64,000 nucleotides of DNA from Anniella stebbinsi (GCA_029215795.1 JARDYH010000005.1:163705814-163769813), one strand, 5' to 3'. Numbered from the stretch's first letter, positions 33,971 to 44,797 are shown. Notes: generated by a model not told the origin, from the letters alone. Translations and numbers: made by a program.

Positions 33971-36900
33971 ACCCCCCTCAATTCATCCCAAAACAACCCG
34001 TCAGCTCTCCCGCTGTCTGACATATATATATTCCATTAGCTCCCCAGCTCCTCCCATTCTCACACACTCCACCAATCCAGGCACTCCAAACAACTAACCA
34101 ATCAGCTCTCACCACTCATTCAATAATCACCCAGACCTGCAACTCTAAACAATAACTTTTATAACACATTCACATTTCTAAACAGAACATCACAATGACC
34201 ACTAGCATAGATGGCTTTAAAAGAGGGTGAGATAGTCCTAAAACTTCTGCAAATACACAACATCCATCATCCCTGATCAATTGCTGGAGGGGCTGATAGG
34301 AGTTGCAGCCCAACTTCATCCTCCTGACCTATAGGAAAACCAGTCCTGTTCTGAAGAGTATCCCTTCCCTCAATATTCGATGTTCAGGCATGAGTGCTGC
34401 TGCTCATGTAGCCAAAATGGCACCACCCACGCACAAGAGGGAGGTATCAGCAGGCTTGGGGGCAGGTGTGCAGAAATGCAATCAATCTCTGGGGACAAAC
34501 AACTGAAGCAAGGGGCAAAACAGCCCAATGATTGGGACAGAATGGGGACTGACTGCTAGGGCGCGGGAAGAACAATACTGGATGGGTTGGGGAATGGAGT
34601 ATCCTGGAAGAGGGCACTGAGCAAGAAATCTCCATGCTGCAATATTTTGTTGCAGCTTCCACTTGTTCTATTTAGTCACCAATAGGTTTGGTTTTGGGGG
34701 GGGGTATTTAGTTTACACTACCCGTTTTATTATCCTGTCTGCTAATTGCAGTATTCCCCAAGGGCTCCTCACCTGAGCTGGCATCCACGATCCTGATTTC
34801 CTCAGAATTCTGCAAATCAGGCACCTGTAGTGATGCTTTCCCTTCTGGCCGGTCCGTAGGCTCTGGTCTTGCGGCATCTTGGGGGAAAATAGAGAACTGG
34901 AAGCGTCAGGAGGAATCTGTTGTTGTTGTTTGTGGTTTGTTATTTTTACACTTTGAAGTTTGGAACCGAAACTCGCAGGACACTCCAACGTCTTGGGGTG
35001 AAGTGGCAAAAAAACCTCTCAAAAAGCAAATTCCACATCCCACCTCCTCTGCTTCTGGCTGCACCCACCACTGGACTGCAGTCCCCGAGATCTTTCCCAA
35101 AACTGAATTTGGCAATTGGCCTGAATGAAGTTCATCACCAACTCCTCGAGAAAGGGGCGGAATGTGGGAGGGGTGATTTGGCCCTGCAGGCATAAGAAGA
35201 AGAGCCCTGCTGGATCAGATCAAGGTTCCATCTAGTCCAGTGGTCTGTTCACACCGTGGCCAACCAGTTATTGACCAGGGACCAACAAAGCAGGACACAG
35301 GTGCAAGAGCATCCTCCCACCCATGTTCCCCAGCAACTGGTGTCACAGGCTTACTGCCTGGGAAAATGGAGGGAGCACATAGCTATTAGGACTAGTAGCC
35401 ATTGATAGCCTTCTCCTCCAGGCATAAAAGGCTTCAGTCCACTCTTAAGACTCTGCTGGAGCAGGTTGCTCACTTGTAGCTTTGCATGGTGCTGCAACTA
35501 CTGGTCTGCCTTGCGCCCGGGATGTGTTGTCAAGATCAAGACAAGACACTCATCTTAGCCAGTTTAAGTATGGATCGAAGTTCCCTCACCCCAGTCTCTT
35601 TCTTGACTTTGGCTATCAACTTTTGATTTTTCTTCTTTTCTTTTTAGAATGTTTTTATTGAAAATTTTAATATATTCAACACACAATAAAAATTATAACA
35701 TAATGCAATATCCTATACTATACTACACTTCCCTCCCTACCCCACAGAATAAATAAAAAATAATGAATCGAATGAAGTTTATTTCCCTTATTACCTTTTT
35801 AAATTCCTGATATTACTATATCGGAAATTTCATAACATTTATGCAGTCCATATCTCCTTAGCTATGTTCAGCATATGTCAGCAACTCAAAATCTATTGTG
35901 TGTACAATGAATTTCCACCATATAACACTAAATGCTGGTGGCTCATCTTTGCCTTGTAGTAATCATAACTTACGCATTAGTTTTTCACAAATTGTAGTAG
36001 ACTATATATTCTCATATCATGCCTTTTTATCTAGGTGATCCAAATTTTTCCACTGCTGTACTATTGTCTGTCTCGCAGCTGCTATTAAAAATGTTACTAA
36101 TTGTTTGGCTACAATAGGGTCATCATTATAATCACCATTATACAAGGATAATATTTTTTGATTATTATGTCCTACTAATCCCGTAATAATTTCTTGAATG
36201 GAATTCCTACAAATTTGTAACATGGCCTTTTCAAAAGGCTGTATCTGGAATGACTGTATGCAAGTGTATCTTCATCACTTCCAGCTTCTTCCTGTTAATG
36301 CTTTGAGTCCTGCAATAGTTGTTGCAAGAGGAGAACAAGCCCATCACACCCCCTTACCCAAAATGGTGTCAGAGCTCTTCGCATCTTGGGAATCCGGAAC
36401 CCACGGCTCTTCTTCTTGTCCCAGCTGGGCAATGAGCTCAGGCTTTGGGGCAAGAAATCCTGCTCAGGAAAGAAAAGAACAGGAGCATCAGAAGATAGTT
36501 GAATGTTTGCTTACACAGTCATTTAATTTAGAATGGTAGCTCATGGTAAGGTTACAACAGCTGGGACTGTTCAGCTCGGAAAAAAGGTGGCTGAGGGGAG
36601 ACATGCTGGAGGTGTAAAAAATTCTGCATGGTGTGGAGAACGTGGATAGGGAAATGTTTTTCTCCCTCATAATACTAGGGTCGTGTCTACACCAGCCATT
36701 TATCCCAGGATGGTATCGAGGTCATCCCTACCAGGCCACATGGCATTCTCCTACTCCCACGGGGATCTAGGGACAACCCCTCAGTGTTCCCGGAAATGGA
36801 TTTTCTCCCGTTTCCCCCACCTCAAAAATCCCACGATGTGCTGCTGGTGTGCCCTCCCCACACAAAGCTGTTGCTGGTCCTCGTGAGTAGTGGGGCTCAG

Positions 36901-39900
36901 CAAACAGGCAAACAGTTTTGCGGAGCGAGTCCATAGCTATCAGGGGTTAGGGGGAGAGCATTGTTGCCATGTTCTGGATGGGTTCTTCGCAAAGCACATT
37001 GTTAAACTCTGGAATTTGCTACCACAAAATGTGGTGCTGGCCACCAATTTGGATGGCTTTAAAAAGGGGTTGGACAAATTCCTGGAGAAGGCTATCAATG
37101 GCTACTAGTCCTGATGGCTAAGTGCAACCTCCAGTATCAGATACAGTAAGCCTGTACATAACTAGTTGGTGGGGAACATGGGTGGGAGGGTGCTGTTGTA
37201 CCATGCCCTGCTTGTGAGTCCCAGGTCGACAGCCGGTTGGCCACTGTGTGAGCAAAGTGTTGGACTAGATGCACCCTTGGTCTGATCCAGCATGGCTCTT
37301 CTTATGTTCTTATCCCTAGAACTTCAGTTAGGGAAGGAAACTTTTAAATAACACACGAACATTCATGGGCCTATGTTGGAATGTATGGCACTCTTCCCGA
37401 AGGACTACAGTTCCCCTCACCCTGATCATTGGCCATGCTGGCTGGGGCTGATGGGAGTTGTACTGCAAAACATCTGGAGGCAACAGGGTAGAGAAACCTG
37501 CTTTGGAGCCATTAAGAGTTTTATTGGTATTTTAAGAATGTATTCATTTTTATATGTGTTTAATCAGTTTTATGTATTTTATAACATCTGTTTTAAGATT
37601 GTTCCCCACCTCGATCCAGAGAGAGAGGCGAGTAAGAAATAAATATATTATTATTATTTTATTATTATTATTGAATCTAATTGGATTGTATTTCTTGCGG
37701 CTGTCAACAACAAGTTCTCTATGAAAAAGTTTAAACCATAAAATCGGAAACATACAGAACATAAAATGAAAAACAAATTAATAAAGTGTTAGAATAAAAT
37801 TGGCATTAGTAATGCCCAAGATCTAAAAAGGACTAACAATTGTCTTTAAAAGAGACAAGCCTTTAAAAGGAGATTGGACAGTCCACAAGGGAGATTACCG
37901 TATTTCTTCGATTCTAAGATGCCATCGATTGTAAAAGGCACCTTAATTTCAGTACCACCAACAGGGAAAAAGCTTTGATTCTAAATGTGGGGAAATCACC
38001 ATCGATTCTAAGATGCACCCCATTTTTAGAAACGTTTATATGGGGGGAAAAGTGCGTTTTAGAATCGAAGGAATAGGGTACCTGATCAAAAACTGACATC
38101 CAATTAGTCTGACAGAATTGGCACTGAAAAGACCACAATGTAGGCACCAGGCAAACCCATCTGGAGAGTGAATTTCACAACAGGGGTGTCACTACAGAAA
38201 AATATCTCTCCTTAATAGACACCTGCTTCGTCTCCTTTGGAAACCAGGAATGGGACTCTGAAGATGCTCATAGGGCTGGGCAGGTATATATGGGAGGGAA
38301 CTGTCCATCAGGTAATGTAGCCCCAAGTTCTTTAGGCTTTAATTCAAGGCTGGGGAAACCGGTGGCCTTCCGGATGTTGTTAGACTACAACTCCCATATG
38401 AGCATTTTGAATTGGGACTGGAAACAGACTGGAAGTCAGTGCAAGTCACAAAACGCTGGTGTAACACAACTGTAATGGGCGAGTCACTGTCAACAACCGT
38501 GCAACCTTATCTATCCTATCCTATCTATCTATTACATTTCTATATTGCCCAATAGCCACAGCTCTGTGGGTGATTCACAACCATAATGCACTGCAGTAGC
38601 CTGGTTCCCTCTAGGTGGTAACTGTTGGGGGAATTTGAGCCCTCCTGGGTGGTCTTGTGACTCCGTTTTATGAGAAAGGGTCACTTAATTGATAAGGAAC
38701 TAGATCTCTTATGACAAAGATCTTCCTTCTAATTTCCCTTGTAAGCTTTGCTACAATAGCTGGCCTAAATGTAGTCTATGGGAGACCCTAGGAAGGGGGG
38801 GTTCCCTCCCCGAATTGGTGACCGACCACGCACTAACTCAATGGAGTTAGATTCTCACTAGCAACTTAACCAGGTTTGCAGGGGAGACCAAAGAAAAACT
38901 CACATACGAATGTGTCCTTAGAAGAAGGCTTTATTGATCAATGGCCGTTGGAGCCAGAACAGGAAGTTCTGACTGACATACTGGGATGCGGCACATGGTC
39001 TTATACCCATTGTGATTTATGCATAATTAGCATTTCCAAGGAGGGGGACATTAGGGCTGGCTTAATCAAAGGTTACTTTCAGACACAAACAAAGAAGCTG
39101 ACAAGACACATGTTTTGCCTATTACATGAGTATAGAATTGCTGATTGATGAAGGACACGCATAGCAAGGCAGTTGGATGTAGCACCTGATGAAATGAAAC
39201 TTCTCATACACAGGATGCCTGTTGCGGTTTCAGCCGAAGGACAAATATAATCTCCGGAGAGCTTCCAACTTCCCTGTTTTTAAATAATTGTAGCATCTCC
39301 TAGTTTTGCTTTAACAGACAGTTTCATGAATCATGAAATGATGAAATGTAATCCTCAGCACAGAATGAGGAGTATTAAAGTTCATCAGAGATGAAACTAG
39401 ATCAATCAATTACACATATGAATTATTTGAGCTATTGGTATGATCACACCTCAAATACTCCCTCAACAGTAACCCGGTTCCCATCCACACTGGGCCATGA
39501 CAGTTGGTGGTAATGGGGGTAGCAGTCCAACACATTTGGAGGGTGTCAGTTGAGGAAGGCTGATTTTGGATAATAAAAGGTTGCCATGTCAGGAACATAA
39601 GAGGGGCCCTGCTGGATCAGACCAAGGGTCCATCTAGTCCAGGATTGACACTGTTCAGACAACACATCATACCAAGGTGGTTAAGCATTTTGAGCTAAAC
39701 ATTATGGCTTAGAGTGTCATGTGAACCATGACTTCACCTAACCATGGTGGCTACAGAACCACAGTTAAGCTTTTAACTCACTAACCATTTGCTGCAAAAG
39801 GCTTAGCGGTCTAACCATGACTTAGCGTGTTGTCTGAACAGGCTCATTCTGTTCACACAGTAGCCAACCTATTAGAAGGACATGAGGGCAGCAGCACCCT

Positions 39901-42764
39901 TCCGCTCATGTTCCCCAGCAACAGGTGCACACAGCCATACTGCATAGGCATAATGATCTTGACTTGTCCCTAAAAGCCTGTCAACGCCTTGTCAGGGTTG
40001 TTTTGAGATCCTTGTCTTGTTTGACGCTCTCATAATATATTTGTGGACCTTCAGATAAAGCAAGAAAGTGAAGGGAAAAACACTCATCCTCCTGAAAAGA
40101 GGAAAGACCAATGATGGCACTGATAAAGTTTCCCAGTGTCTCGTTTCTTACCATGTGAGGCCACGTTCTCATGGTTTCCCTCCCCCTCTGTCAAATACAC
40201 AGCCACGTCGTCAAAGGTCGGTCGACTCTAAAGAAACAAAACAGAAGGGGGAGAACTGACTTAATCCCCATTTCCCCAGAATCTCTGACACTGGTTGTGT
40301 TCGCACATGCTAAGCAGGGATACCTAGTTAAATAATCCAGTCATGTGAATAAGCAGTATGTTAGTGCATGCAGCTCTTCCTTCCATCCATTATGCGAGCA
40401 GGTAAAATAAACCAAGAAGGGGATAGCTTTTTTAAAGTAACAGAACTAAACTTTATAGCAATAAGTAACATAATGTTCAATGTAAATCCAGCACCATGTT
40501 TGGTGTTTCATTTATATTTAAACAAAACAAACTGAATATCAGATAAACTATCGTGCAATACTTGAAGTGGGAAGGGAAAATTTCTTCCAACTATTCTACT
40601 TAAAAAGAGAATTTGCATTTTCTTTTAAATAGTTCAGGAAAGAGCAACAGATGCATCAAATGGTCATACTTTGGCTTAAGAAGCTGACATCTGAATGAAA
40701 TTTTTGGGATATCCACATGCAGACGCCTTTGCACAAGCCAACAAAAAAAGCAGGAAGTCTTCCATTAACTACTGTACTCCTTTCATCTAAATGGGAAGCT
40801 CTGCTTAACAGCTTCATAACAAGACAGGAGATTAAACAACGAGGGATCTATACGACACTTCATCATGGAGCTTCGATAACAGCGTCTGCTAAGGATAGTG
40901 TGTCTCCTCTGAATGAATGCTTGGAGGCGGTAATGGGCTGGATGAGGAAAAACAAACTGAAGCTGAATCCAGACAAGATGGAGGTGCTTGCTGTCAAAGG
41001 CCGCAACCTGGGTTTGGAGGTGTGTCAACCGGTTCTGGATGGGGTTACACTCCCCCTGAAAGACTGTGTTCACAGCTTGGGGGTGCTCCTGGATCCGTCG
41101 CTCCAAATGACAGCCCAGATAGATGCGACGGCCAGGAGTGCCTACTATCAGCTTCGGCTGATACGCCAGCTGCGCCCCTTCCTAGAGTTGGAAGACCTAA
41201 AGATGGTAGTGCACGCGCTGGTAACTTCGAGGCTCGACTTCTGCAATGCGCTGTACATAGGGCATGCTGGCTGGGGAATGCTGGGAGTTGTAGGACGTCT
41301 TTCTATCTAAACACACATTGGATTCTGCCTTTTATCTTTTCTTGCTCTTTCCTTCCTCCAGCAAAATTCATATGGAAATCTGAAGCCTCTCTTACCTTTG
41401 CTGGCTGTGCTGCAGTCCTTGTACAGCTGCTGGAAGGAGGGGACAATCTGGATAGAGGCGTGGATGTCATGCTGCACTCTGTGGGAACAAGGAAGGCAGG
41501 TGGGAAATGCATTTTCTCAGTAACACCTTGCGTCTTAAGAACTGATCTTTCGGCGAGCAAGACACAATGACTGGGTCCAGATACCATAACCTACATTCAG
41601 TTATGGGTGGAGTGTGGGTTGTTGTTAAACCGTTGGTTATTGTATTCTCTGAACCCAGCTTCCGTAAGAAACCATGGTTTGTTAACCACAAACATCCTAT
41701 GAAGAGAAGCCATGGTTTATTGTTGGGTTGTGAACTGTGGGTTGTCCACAATGGTTTGTTATTGTGGCTGGGCTCAGTCAACACGATAACCCATGTTTCA
41801 ACAAATGGAGGACACCAGGTTGTGGAAGGCTCCTCAGGTATATCTGGTGATGAACGCATGGACTTCAGTTCAGAGAGTTCATCATATAATAGAACTGAAG
41901 TCTTGCAACTATTCGTCCAAGGCAACACTGACTGGAGGCTGCAGCCATTGGCACGAGCTAGCCCACAATTTTGACCAAACTTAATATTTGTGATTGGGAT
42001 GAAATTAGTGGTACAGCAACTGCTTTGCATGCAGGAGATCCCAGGTTCAATTCCCAGCATCTCCAGGTAGGGCAAGAAAAAAATGCCTGCCTGAAGAGTT
42101 GCTGCCAGTCAGTGTTGACAATGCTGGGCTAGATGGACCAAGGAGCAGAAGGCAGCTCTCTGTGTTCCCATGTTCATCCCTCCAACCTCAAGTTGGCTAC
42201 AGAGCCTGACTGGACTCTTTGCCTTCCTCACAGGCTGCCTCGAAGTCTCTGCAGCTAACTGTGCAGCAATCCATATCTCACCCTTTACATCATATTATGT
42301 TGTGATGCCGAAACTCCCCAGCTTGACTGAAGGGCTACAGGAAGACTGGACTGTTTTGGTACCTGCCAACTTTTTGATGAACGCATGTTGTACCCTCTAA
42401 AGTGACACAGAAACACCACCTTATAAAGCCAGCCTTACTCCTTTCTAGCATATACTATCCGCCTTATCCTTTCTCCTCTGTAAGAGATTCTTCTCTCGGC
42501 CTACGGTCCCTACTAATCTCCCCCCTCCACCCCCATTTTAAAAGGCCTCCTGGATTCCTTTCCAGCTGATTCTCTTCCTTTCCTTCCCGCCTTCCAGGAG
42601 GACAAAGGAGGAGGGACCCGATCTGCCGCTTCTCCTTGTAACTCCATCATGAAAGCATCGATGCTCAGGCATACTCCAGCTGAGCCAAGCCCCCCCACCC
42701 CTCCATGAGCTGAGAACAAACTCCCCGCTCCACCATTTGGTCCCTTCTCCCCACTTACCGGCAT
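30872..42764 (-). CDS. KZFP gene 2, complete five-exon reading frame (830 codons)
   Basis: Exons on the minus strand are 42,764-42,759, 40,227-40,152, 36,459-36,358, 34,877-34,773 and 33,075-30,872. Their lengths (6, 76, 102, 105 and 2204 bp) add to 2493, a multiple of three, and the joined frame is open: Met-Pro, shortened KRAB-A, KRAB-B, linker, 24 C2H2 fingers, tail. All borders are GT/AG. This is the only gene in the window whose whole chain is open. The likely role is a nuclear sequence-specific DNA-binding protein. The KRAB-A box lacks its LYRDVM core, so recruitment of TRIM28 is unlikely; this is inference from family knowledge. Expression is unknown. Confidence 0.85.
33256..33464. mobile_element. 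Palindromic MITE, family 1
   Basis: The ends CTGTTCAGACAACATGC and GTCGTCTGAACAGG are inverted repeats. It is paralogous to 15,596-15,806. Confidence 0.65.
33603..34199 (-). mobile_element. Solo LTR with 5-bp target duplication
   Basis: The 587-bp LTR (33,608-34,194) starts TGTGATG and ends CATCACA. It is flanked by ATGAC on both sides (33,603-33,607 and 34,195-34,199). On the minus strand there is a TATA-like run near 34,025 and an AATAAA near 33,787. It holds a (CT)n(CA)n microsatellite at 33,908-33,966. Gene 1 has the empty site near 15,943, so insertion came after duplication. No internal retroviral genes remain. Confidence 0.85.
34773..34877 (-). CDS. KZFP gene 2, linker exon
   Basis: This 105-bp, phase-1 to phase-1 exon reads DAARPEPTDRPEGKASLQ and ends EEIRIVDASS. 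It has the same borders as the gene 1 exon. It joins KRAB-B (36,358-36,459) to the finger exon in frame. It has no known domain and is probably a flexible spacer. Confidence 0.78.
35190..35480 (-). mobile_element. CR1-like LINE 3' end
   Basis: GCCCTGCTGGATCAGATCAA and the CAGTGGTCTGTTCACACCGT region match the other copies. It is paralogous to 17,205-17,475. Confidence 0.65.
35630..36270 (-). mobile_element. L1 LINE 3' fragment
   Basis: A minus-strand frame with AAARQTIVQQWKNLDHLDKK is the C-terminal L1 ORF2 signature. An AT-rich tail extends to about 35,630. It is shared with units 1 and 3. Confidence 0.75.
36358..36459 (-). CDS. KZFP gene 2, KRAB-B exon
   Basis: This 102-bp exon encodes [20 protein letters not shown] and then [13 protein letters not shown], an intact KRAB-B box with phase 1 on both sides. 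The two residue changes from gene 1 (E to G, G to E) lie in the variable middle. Confidence 0.93.
36541..37325 (+). mobile_element. CR1 LINE 3' part, split by an inserted repeat
   Basis: Plus-strand CR1 ORF2 C-terminal sequence (36,541-36,675) resumes at about 36,985 (KLWNLLPQNVVLATNLDGFK) and runs into the 3' end motif GTTGGCCACTGTGTGAGC and GCATGGCTCTTCTTATGTTC. The 310-bp interruption starts GGGTCGTGTCTACACCAGCC and occurs in all units; it is probably a MITE of unknown family. Confidence 0.75.
37500..37660 (+). mobile_element. L2/CR1-type LINE 3' tail
   Basis: It contains GATTGTTCCCCACCTCGATC, AAGAAATAAATA and an (ATT)n run. This style of LINE tail also ends the L2 copies near 18.9 kb. 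It is paralogous to 62,590-62,745. Confidence 0.55.
37896..38080. mobile_element. Mariner-type MITE with TA target duplication
   Basis: The 181-bp element at 37,898-38,078 has inverted ends CCGTATTTCTTCGATTCTAA and the complement of CCCTATTCCTTCGATTCTAA. It is flanked by TA. Unit 3 has the undisturbed site GGTTACCTGATC near 62,897. The TA target is typical of Tc1/mariner elements. Confidence 0.8.
38618..39473 (-). mobile_element. Solo LTR with 5-bp target duplication
   Basis: The 846-bp LTR (38,623-39,468) starts TGTTGGGGGAA and ends CCCTCAACA. It is flanked by GTAAC on both sides. On the minus strand it has a TATA-like GGGTATAAGACC near 39,005 and AATAAAGCC near 38,935, the spacing expected of a retroviral LTR. 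Unit 3 has the empty site (GGTGGTAACCC, 63,411-63,421). It inserted in intron 2 of gene 2 after duplication. Confidence 0.88.
39593..39975 (-). mobile_element. CR1-like LINE 3' end with inserted MITE
   Basis: It has the same arrangement as 97-480: the GCTGGATCAGACCAAGG part, a family 1 MITE (39,651-39,843), then CATTCTGTTCACACAGTAGC. The MITE insertion therefore came before the duplication. Confidence 0.65.
39651..39843. mobile_element. Palindromic MITE, family 1
   Basis: The ends CTGTTCAGACAACACATC and TTAGCGTGTTGTCTGAACAG are inverted repeats. Confidence 0.65.
40152..40227 (-). CDS. KZFP gene 2, KRAB-A exon with internal deletion
   Basis: This 76-bp exon has the acceptor GTTTCTTTAG and the donor GTAAGA, phase 0 in and phase 1 out. 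It reads PTFDDVAVYLTEGEG and then NHENVASH. Compared with gene 0 (127 bp), a net 51 bp (17 codons) is missing, including the NQRALYRDVM stretch. In gene 0 the lost part is bounded by GGAA repeats 50 bp apart, suggesting slippage or microhomology repair plus a 1-bp adjustment. The frame is kept, so the protein remains open. Family knowledge says the DV, EEW and MLE clusters are needed for TRIM28 binding; only DV is left. Confidence 0.88.
40228..40864. other. Intron 1 of gene 2, left part
   Basis: It matches 660-870 and about 1850-2160 of gene 0 intron 1; gene 0 carries the two MITE copies of 875-1392 between these parts. No gene seen. Confidence 0.6.
40865..41270 (+). mobile_element. L2-clade LINE ORF2 fragment
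   Basis: A plus-strand frame reads SPLNECLEAVMGWMRKNKLK, VHSLGVLLDPSL and VVHALVTSRLDFCNALYIG. It is nearly identical in its first part to the minus-strand L2 copy near 20.4-20.6 kb, pointing to the same L2 subfamily. Both ends are truncated. Confidence 0.85.
41396..41478 (-). CDS. Orphan exon-like segment, 27 codons
   Basis: On the minus strand the acceptor CCTTGTTCCCACAG precedes 83 bp and the donor GTAAGAGAGG. One frame is open: VQHDIHASIQIVPSFQQLYK and then DCSTASK. It enters in phase 2 and leaves in phase 1, so it cannot be spliced between exon 1 (phase 0 out) and KRAB-A (phase 0 in). It has no counterpart in the other units. I do not recognise the protein. It could be a captured exon of a host gene or a chance open stretch. 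Confidence 0.4.
41595..41830. repeat. Degenerate palindromic repeat (GGTTTGTTAACC-type)
   Basis: Words such as CATGGTTTGTTAACCACAAA and ATAACCCATG recur in both orientations. Similar GGTTAA-rich stretches lie near 4400 and 25,100. It is probably a decayed MITE; the ends are not defined. Confidence 0.35.
41999..42175 (+). mobile_element. tRNA-derived SINE
   Basis: AGTGGTACAGC and then the B box GGTTCAATTCC (42,044-42,054), followed by the SINE body CTGCCAGTCAGTGTTGACAA and GGGCTAGATGGACCAAGG. It is in the opposite orientation to the copies at 5.3 and 27.7 kb. Confidence 0.8.
42759..42764 (-). CDS. Exon 1 coding end (Met-Pro) of KZFP gene 2
   Basis: ATG-CCG lies directly before the donor GTAAGTGG. 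Phase 0 fits the KRAB-A exon at 40,152-40,227, giving MPSRPTFDDV. This start is preferred over the upstream ATG (55 bases earlier, frame MEVEELHQPTRAP), because that frame would meet a stop inside the KRAB-A exon. Confidence 0.7.
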
Positions 42765-42779
42765 TTGCAAAGTGGGTTT

Positions 42780-43045
42780 CAGGCGCTCTTGTAGGCTGGT
42801 GCAATTCTTCCACCTCCATCACCACCACGAAAGGCTGCTGTCTTTGTCCCGAGTCTACAGTGTGTCTACTTCCCTAGACCAAAACAGCCAATCAGCCAGA
42901 GGCCCTCCCATCTTAAGTCCATCACCCCTCCTGGTAACAAGCACCCAGGTAGCCTGGGGCTGCTGGTCAATGTAGTTTTTTCCTTCCACTTTAAGGAGCC
43001 CCAGAGGATTCAGGGAATTGTAGTCTCCCATGGCATGCTTATCCT
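42780..43045 (-). promoter_or_regulatory. KZFP gene 2 promoter block
   Basis: The minus strand has ACTACAATTCCCTGAA (43,009-43,024), a damaged second motif (42,961-42,976, ACTACATTGACCAGCA) and a CCAAT box read as ATTGG at 42,888-42,892. It is paralogous to the promoters of genes 0 and 1. Confidence 0.6.
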
Positions 43046-43449
43046 TCCTCCAGCAGCCAAGCAGGGCTTCATTTCGAGGCTGAGCTATGCCAAGGGCTTC
43101 AAATACTGAGCAGATAAAAAATAGGGAAATGAGTGTGGAACATATTGATGTCTTCTACCCAAACCACTGCCCTTAAAATGCGTTGCTCAATGCTCTGCTC
43201 TGCCTGTCCTCTATTGCATCTATGTATTGCTCTGCAATGGTTTGTTTTCTGGTGATTTTAAAGCCAAGACAGCCTTAGGAGGCTTTTTGTTGATTAAAGA
43301 TATCAGTATTGAATATTTATCCCCTTTTTCTTCTCCAGCATTTATCATTATTTAAATTTATTAGACACTTTTCTTTTAAAAAAAAAAGACTCAAGGCTTC
43401 TTAGAGCAGGGTATAGGGTTGCCATACATCCTGGAAAACTGAGAATGTC

Positions 43450-44250
43450 CCAATTTTCTCGAGATTCAAAAATGTCCCTGCCCCCGCTTGCAAGAATCCC
43501 AGGTTCCTGGAAGACTTCATGTAAAAGCACGGCAAAAGCCCCTGACTGCAGCTGCGCAGAAGCAACAGCAGCAGCGAACACAAGGGTGAGTGGCGACCAG
43601 CCCAGGCGTGTGCTCTCCGCTCGCTACGGTCTCAGGACCTTCCCTGCCTGGCCCGGTGAAGCAGCAGTCGGCAGCTCCCTGCCTCCTGAGGCACCCCTGT
43701 GCTTTGGCAGTGTGTAAGTGAACCCTGTGTTCCCCATGGTGAGGTGGGGGGCTGGGATTGTACAAGTGTGCGGCAGGGATGGAAGCGGGGAGTTGCACTG
43801 CAGGTGGGCGGGGGGGATTCCTCCAACCCCGGGCTGCGAAGGCCATTGGGAAGCCCTGGGCGTGCTCAAGGTGATGCCCGGATAGGGGTGGTGCGCGGCA
43901 GAGGGGCCTGGCTTTGCTGGGTGAGGAGCAGCGAGCCTGGGCGAGAGAGCCCGTCTCACAGGAAGTGTCGAGGAGGGAAAGCAAAGGCAAGGGATGTGTC
44001 TGGCAGCGGGCTGGCACTCAGAGGCGTGGCAGCACGCCCCCACCACACAGGCCTCTGGGGCAGGCAGAGTGCACGCCTCCTCTTTCCCTGGGCCTCGCAG
44101 GGATGCAGCACTGGTGCATACGCAGGAGGCCGCCCTATCTCCTGCCACCTCGCTCTCCTCAGGTTCCCTCCCACCCACACTTAGCAAATGTCCCCAGGAG
44201 AGGCCCACTGCCTGGTTACCTCCTCTTGGACATCTTGTCGCAAGCAAAAG
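43450..44250 (+). other. GC-rich 5' region of the hAT element
   Basis: It is much richer in G+C and CpG than its surroundings, with GCAGCAGCGAACACAAGG immediately before a GTGAG donor-like site near 43,585. This looks like a promoter and untranslated first exon. The long frames here on both strands overlap each other and match no family I know, so I do not call a gene. Confidence 0.4.
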
Positions 44251-44797
44251 CATGATGGGTTCTGTAGGTACACCTGGCAGATTGATGCAATGTGAGTTTA
44301 TGTAATGAATGTTTTATTAAAATAATAAAATTGTTTCTTTGCTGACATAGTCTTTGAATTTGTGCATCACTTCTGTGCCTACTTCTAATGAAGAAATGGA
44401 GCATAGAAATGGAATTAATGAATGACCTTGGTTTCATACTTCAGTATCTCCAGGTGATCTAAAGGATGGCACAGACAGGTCTGGAAATCCCCTGGCTTGG
44501 AGGCCATACAGGAATTCCCAGTAGGGGTGGGGGGGGCAGTTCCTCGGTCTGACTGAGTAGCTGCATTTTGGCCCACTTCCCAGTGGGTGGAGAAGGGTCC
44601 CAGCCATGCTTTTCAAAAAAATTGCAACTGCCCTCTTAGCTACTGTCTGTAGAAGGCTGGTGGGAGTGGGGGGCTAAGTTTTGGTCAAGGCTGAGGGCAG
44701 TCAGGGGGTGGGCTTGTGGATAGCATGTGGGGCTCCCCTACCCATTGAAGAGCATGGATTTGGGAGCTCAAACACACAAGGTTCTTTAGAGAGCGAC

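Noticed and set aside
43517..44255. Several long overlapping frames in GC-rich DNA (up to 209 codons)
   Set aside because: They overlap on both strands, match no known family and are explained by GC-rich, stop-poor sequence in the 5' part of a hAT element.
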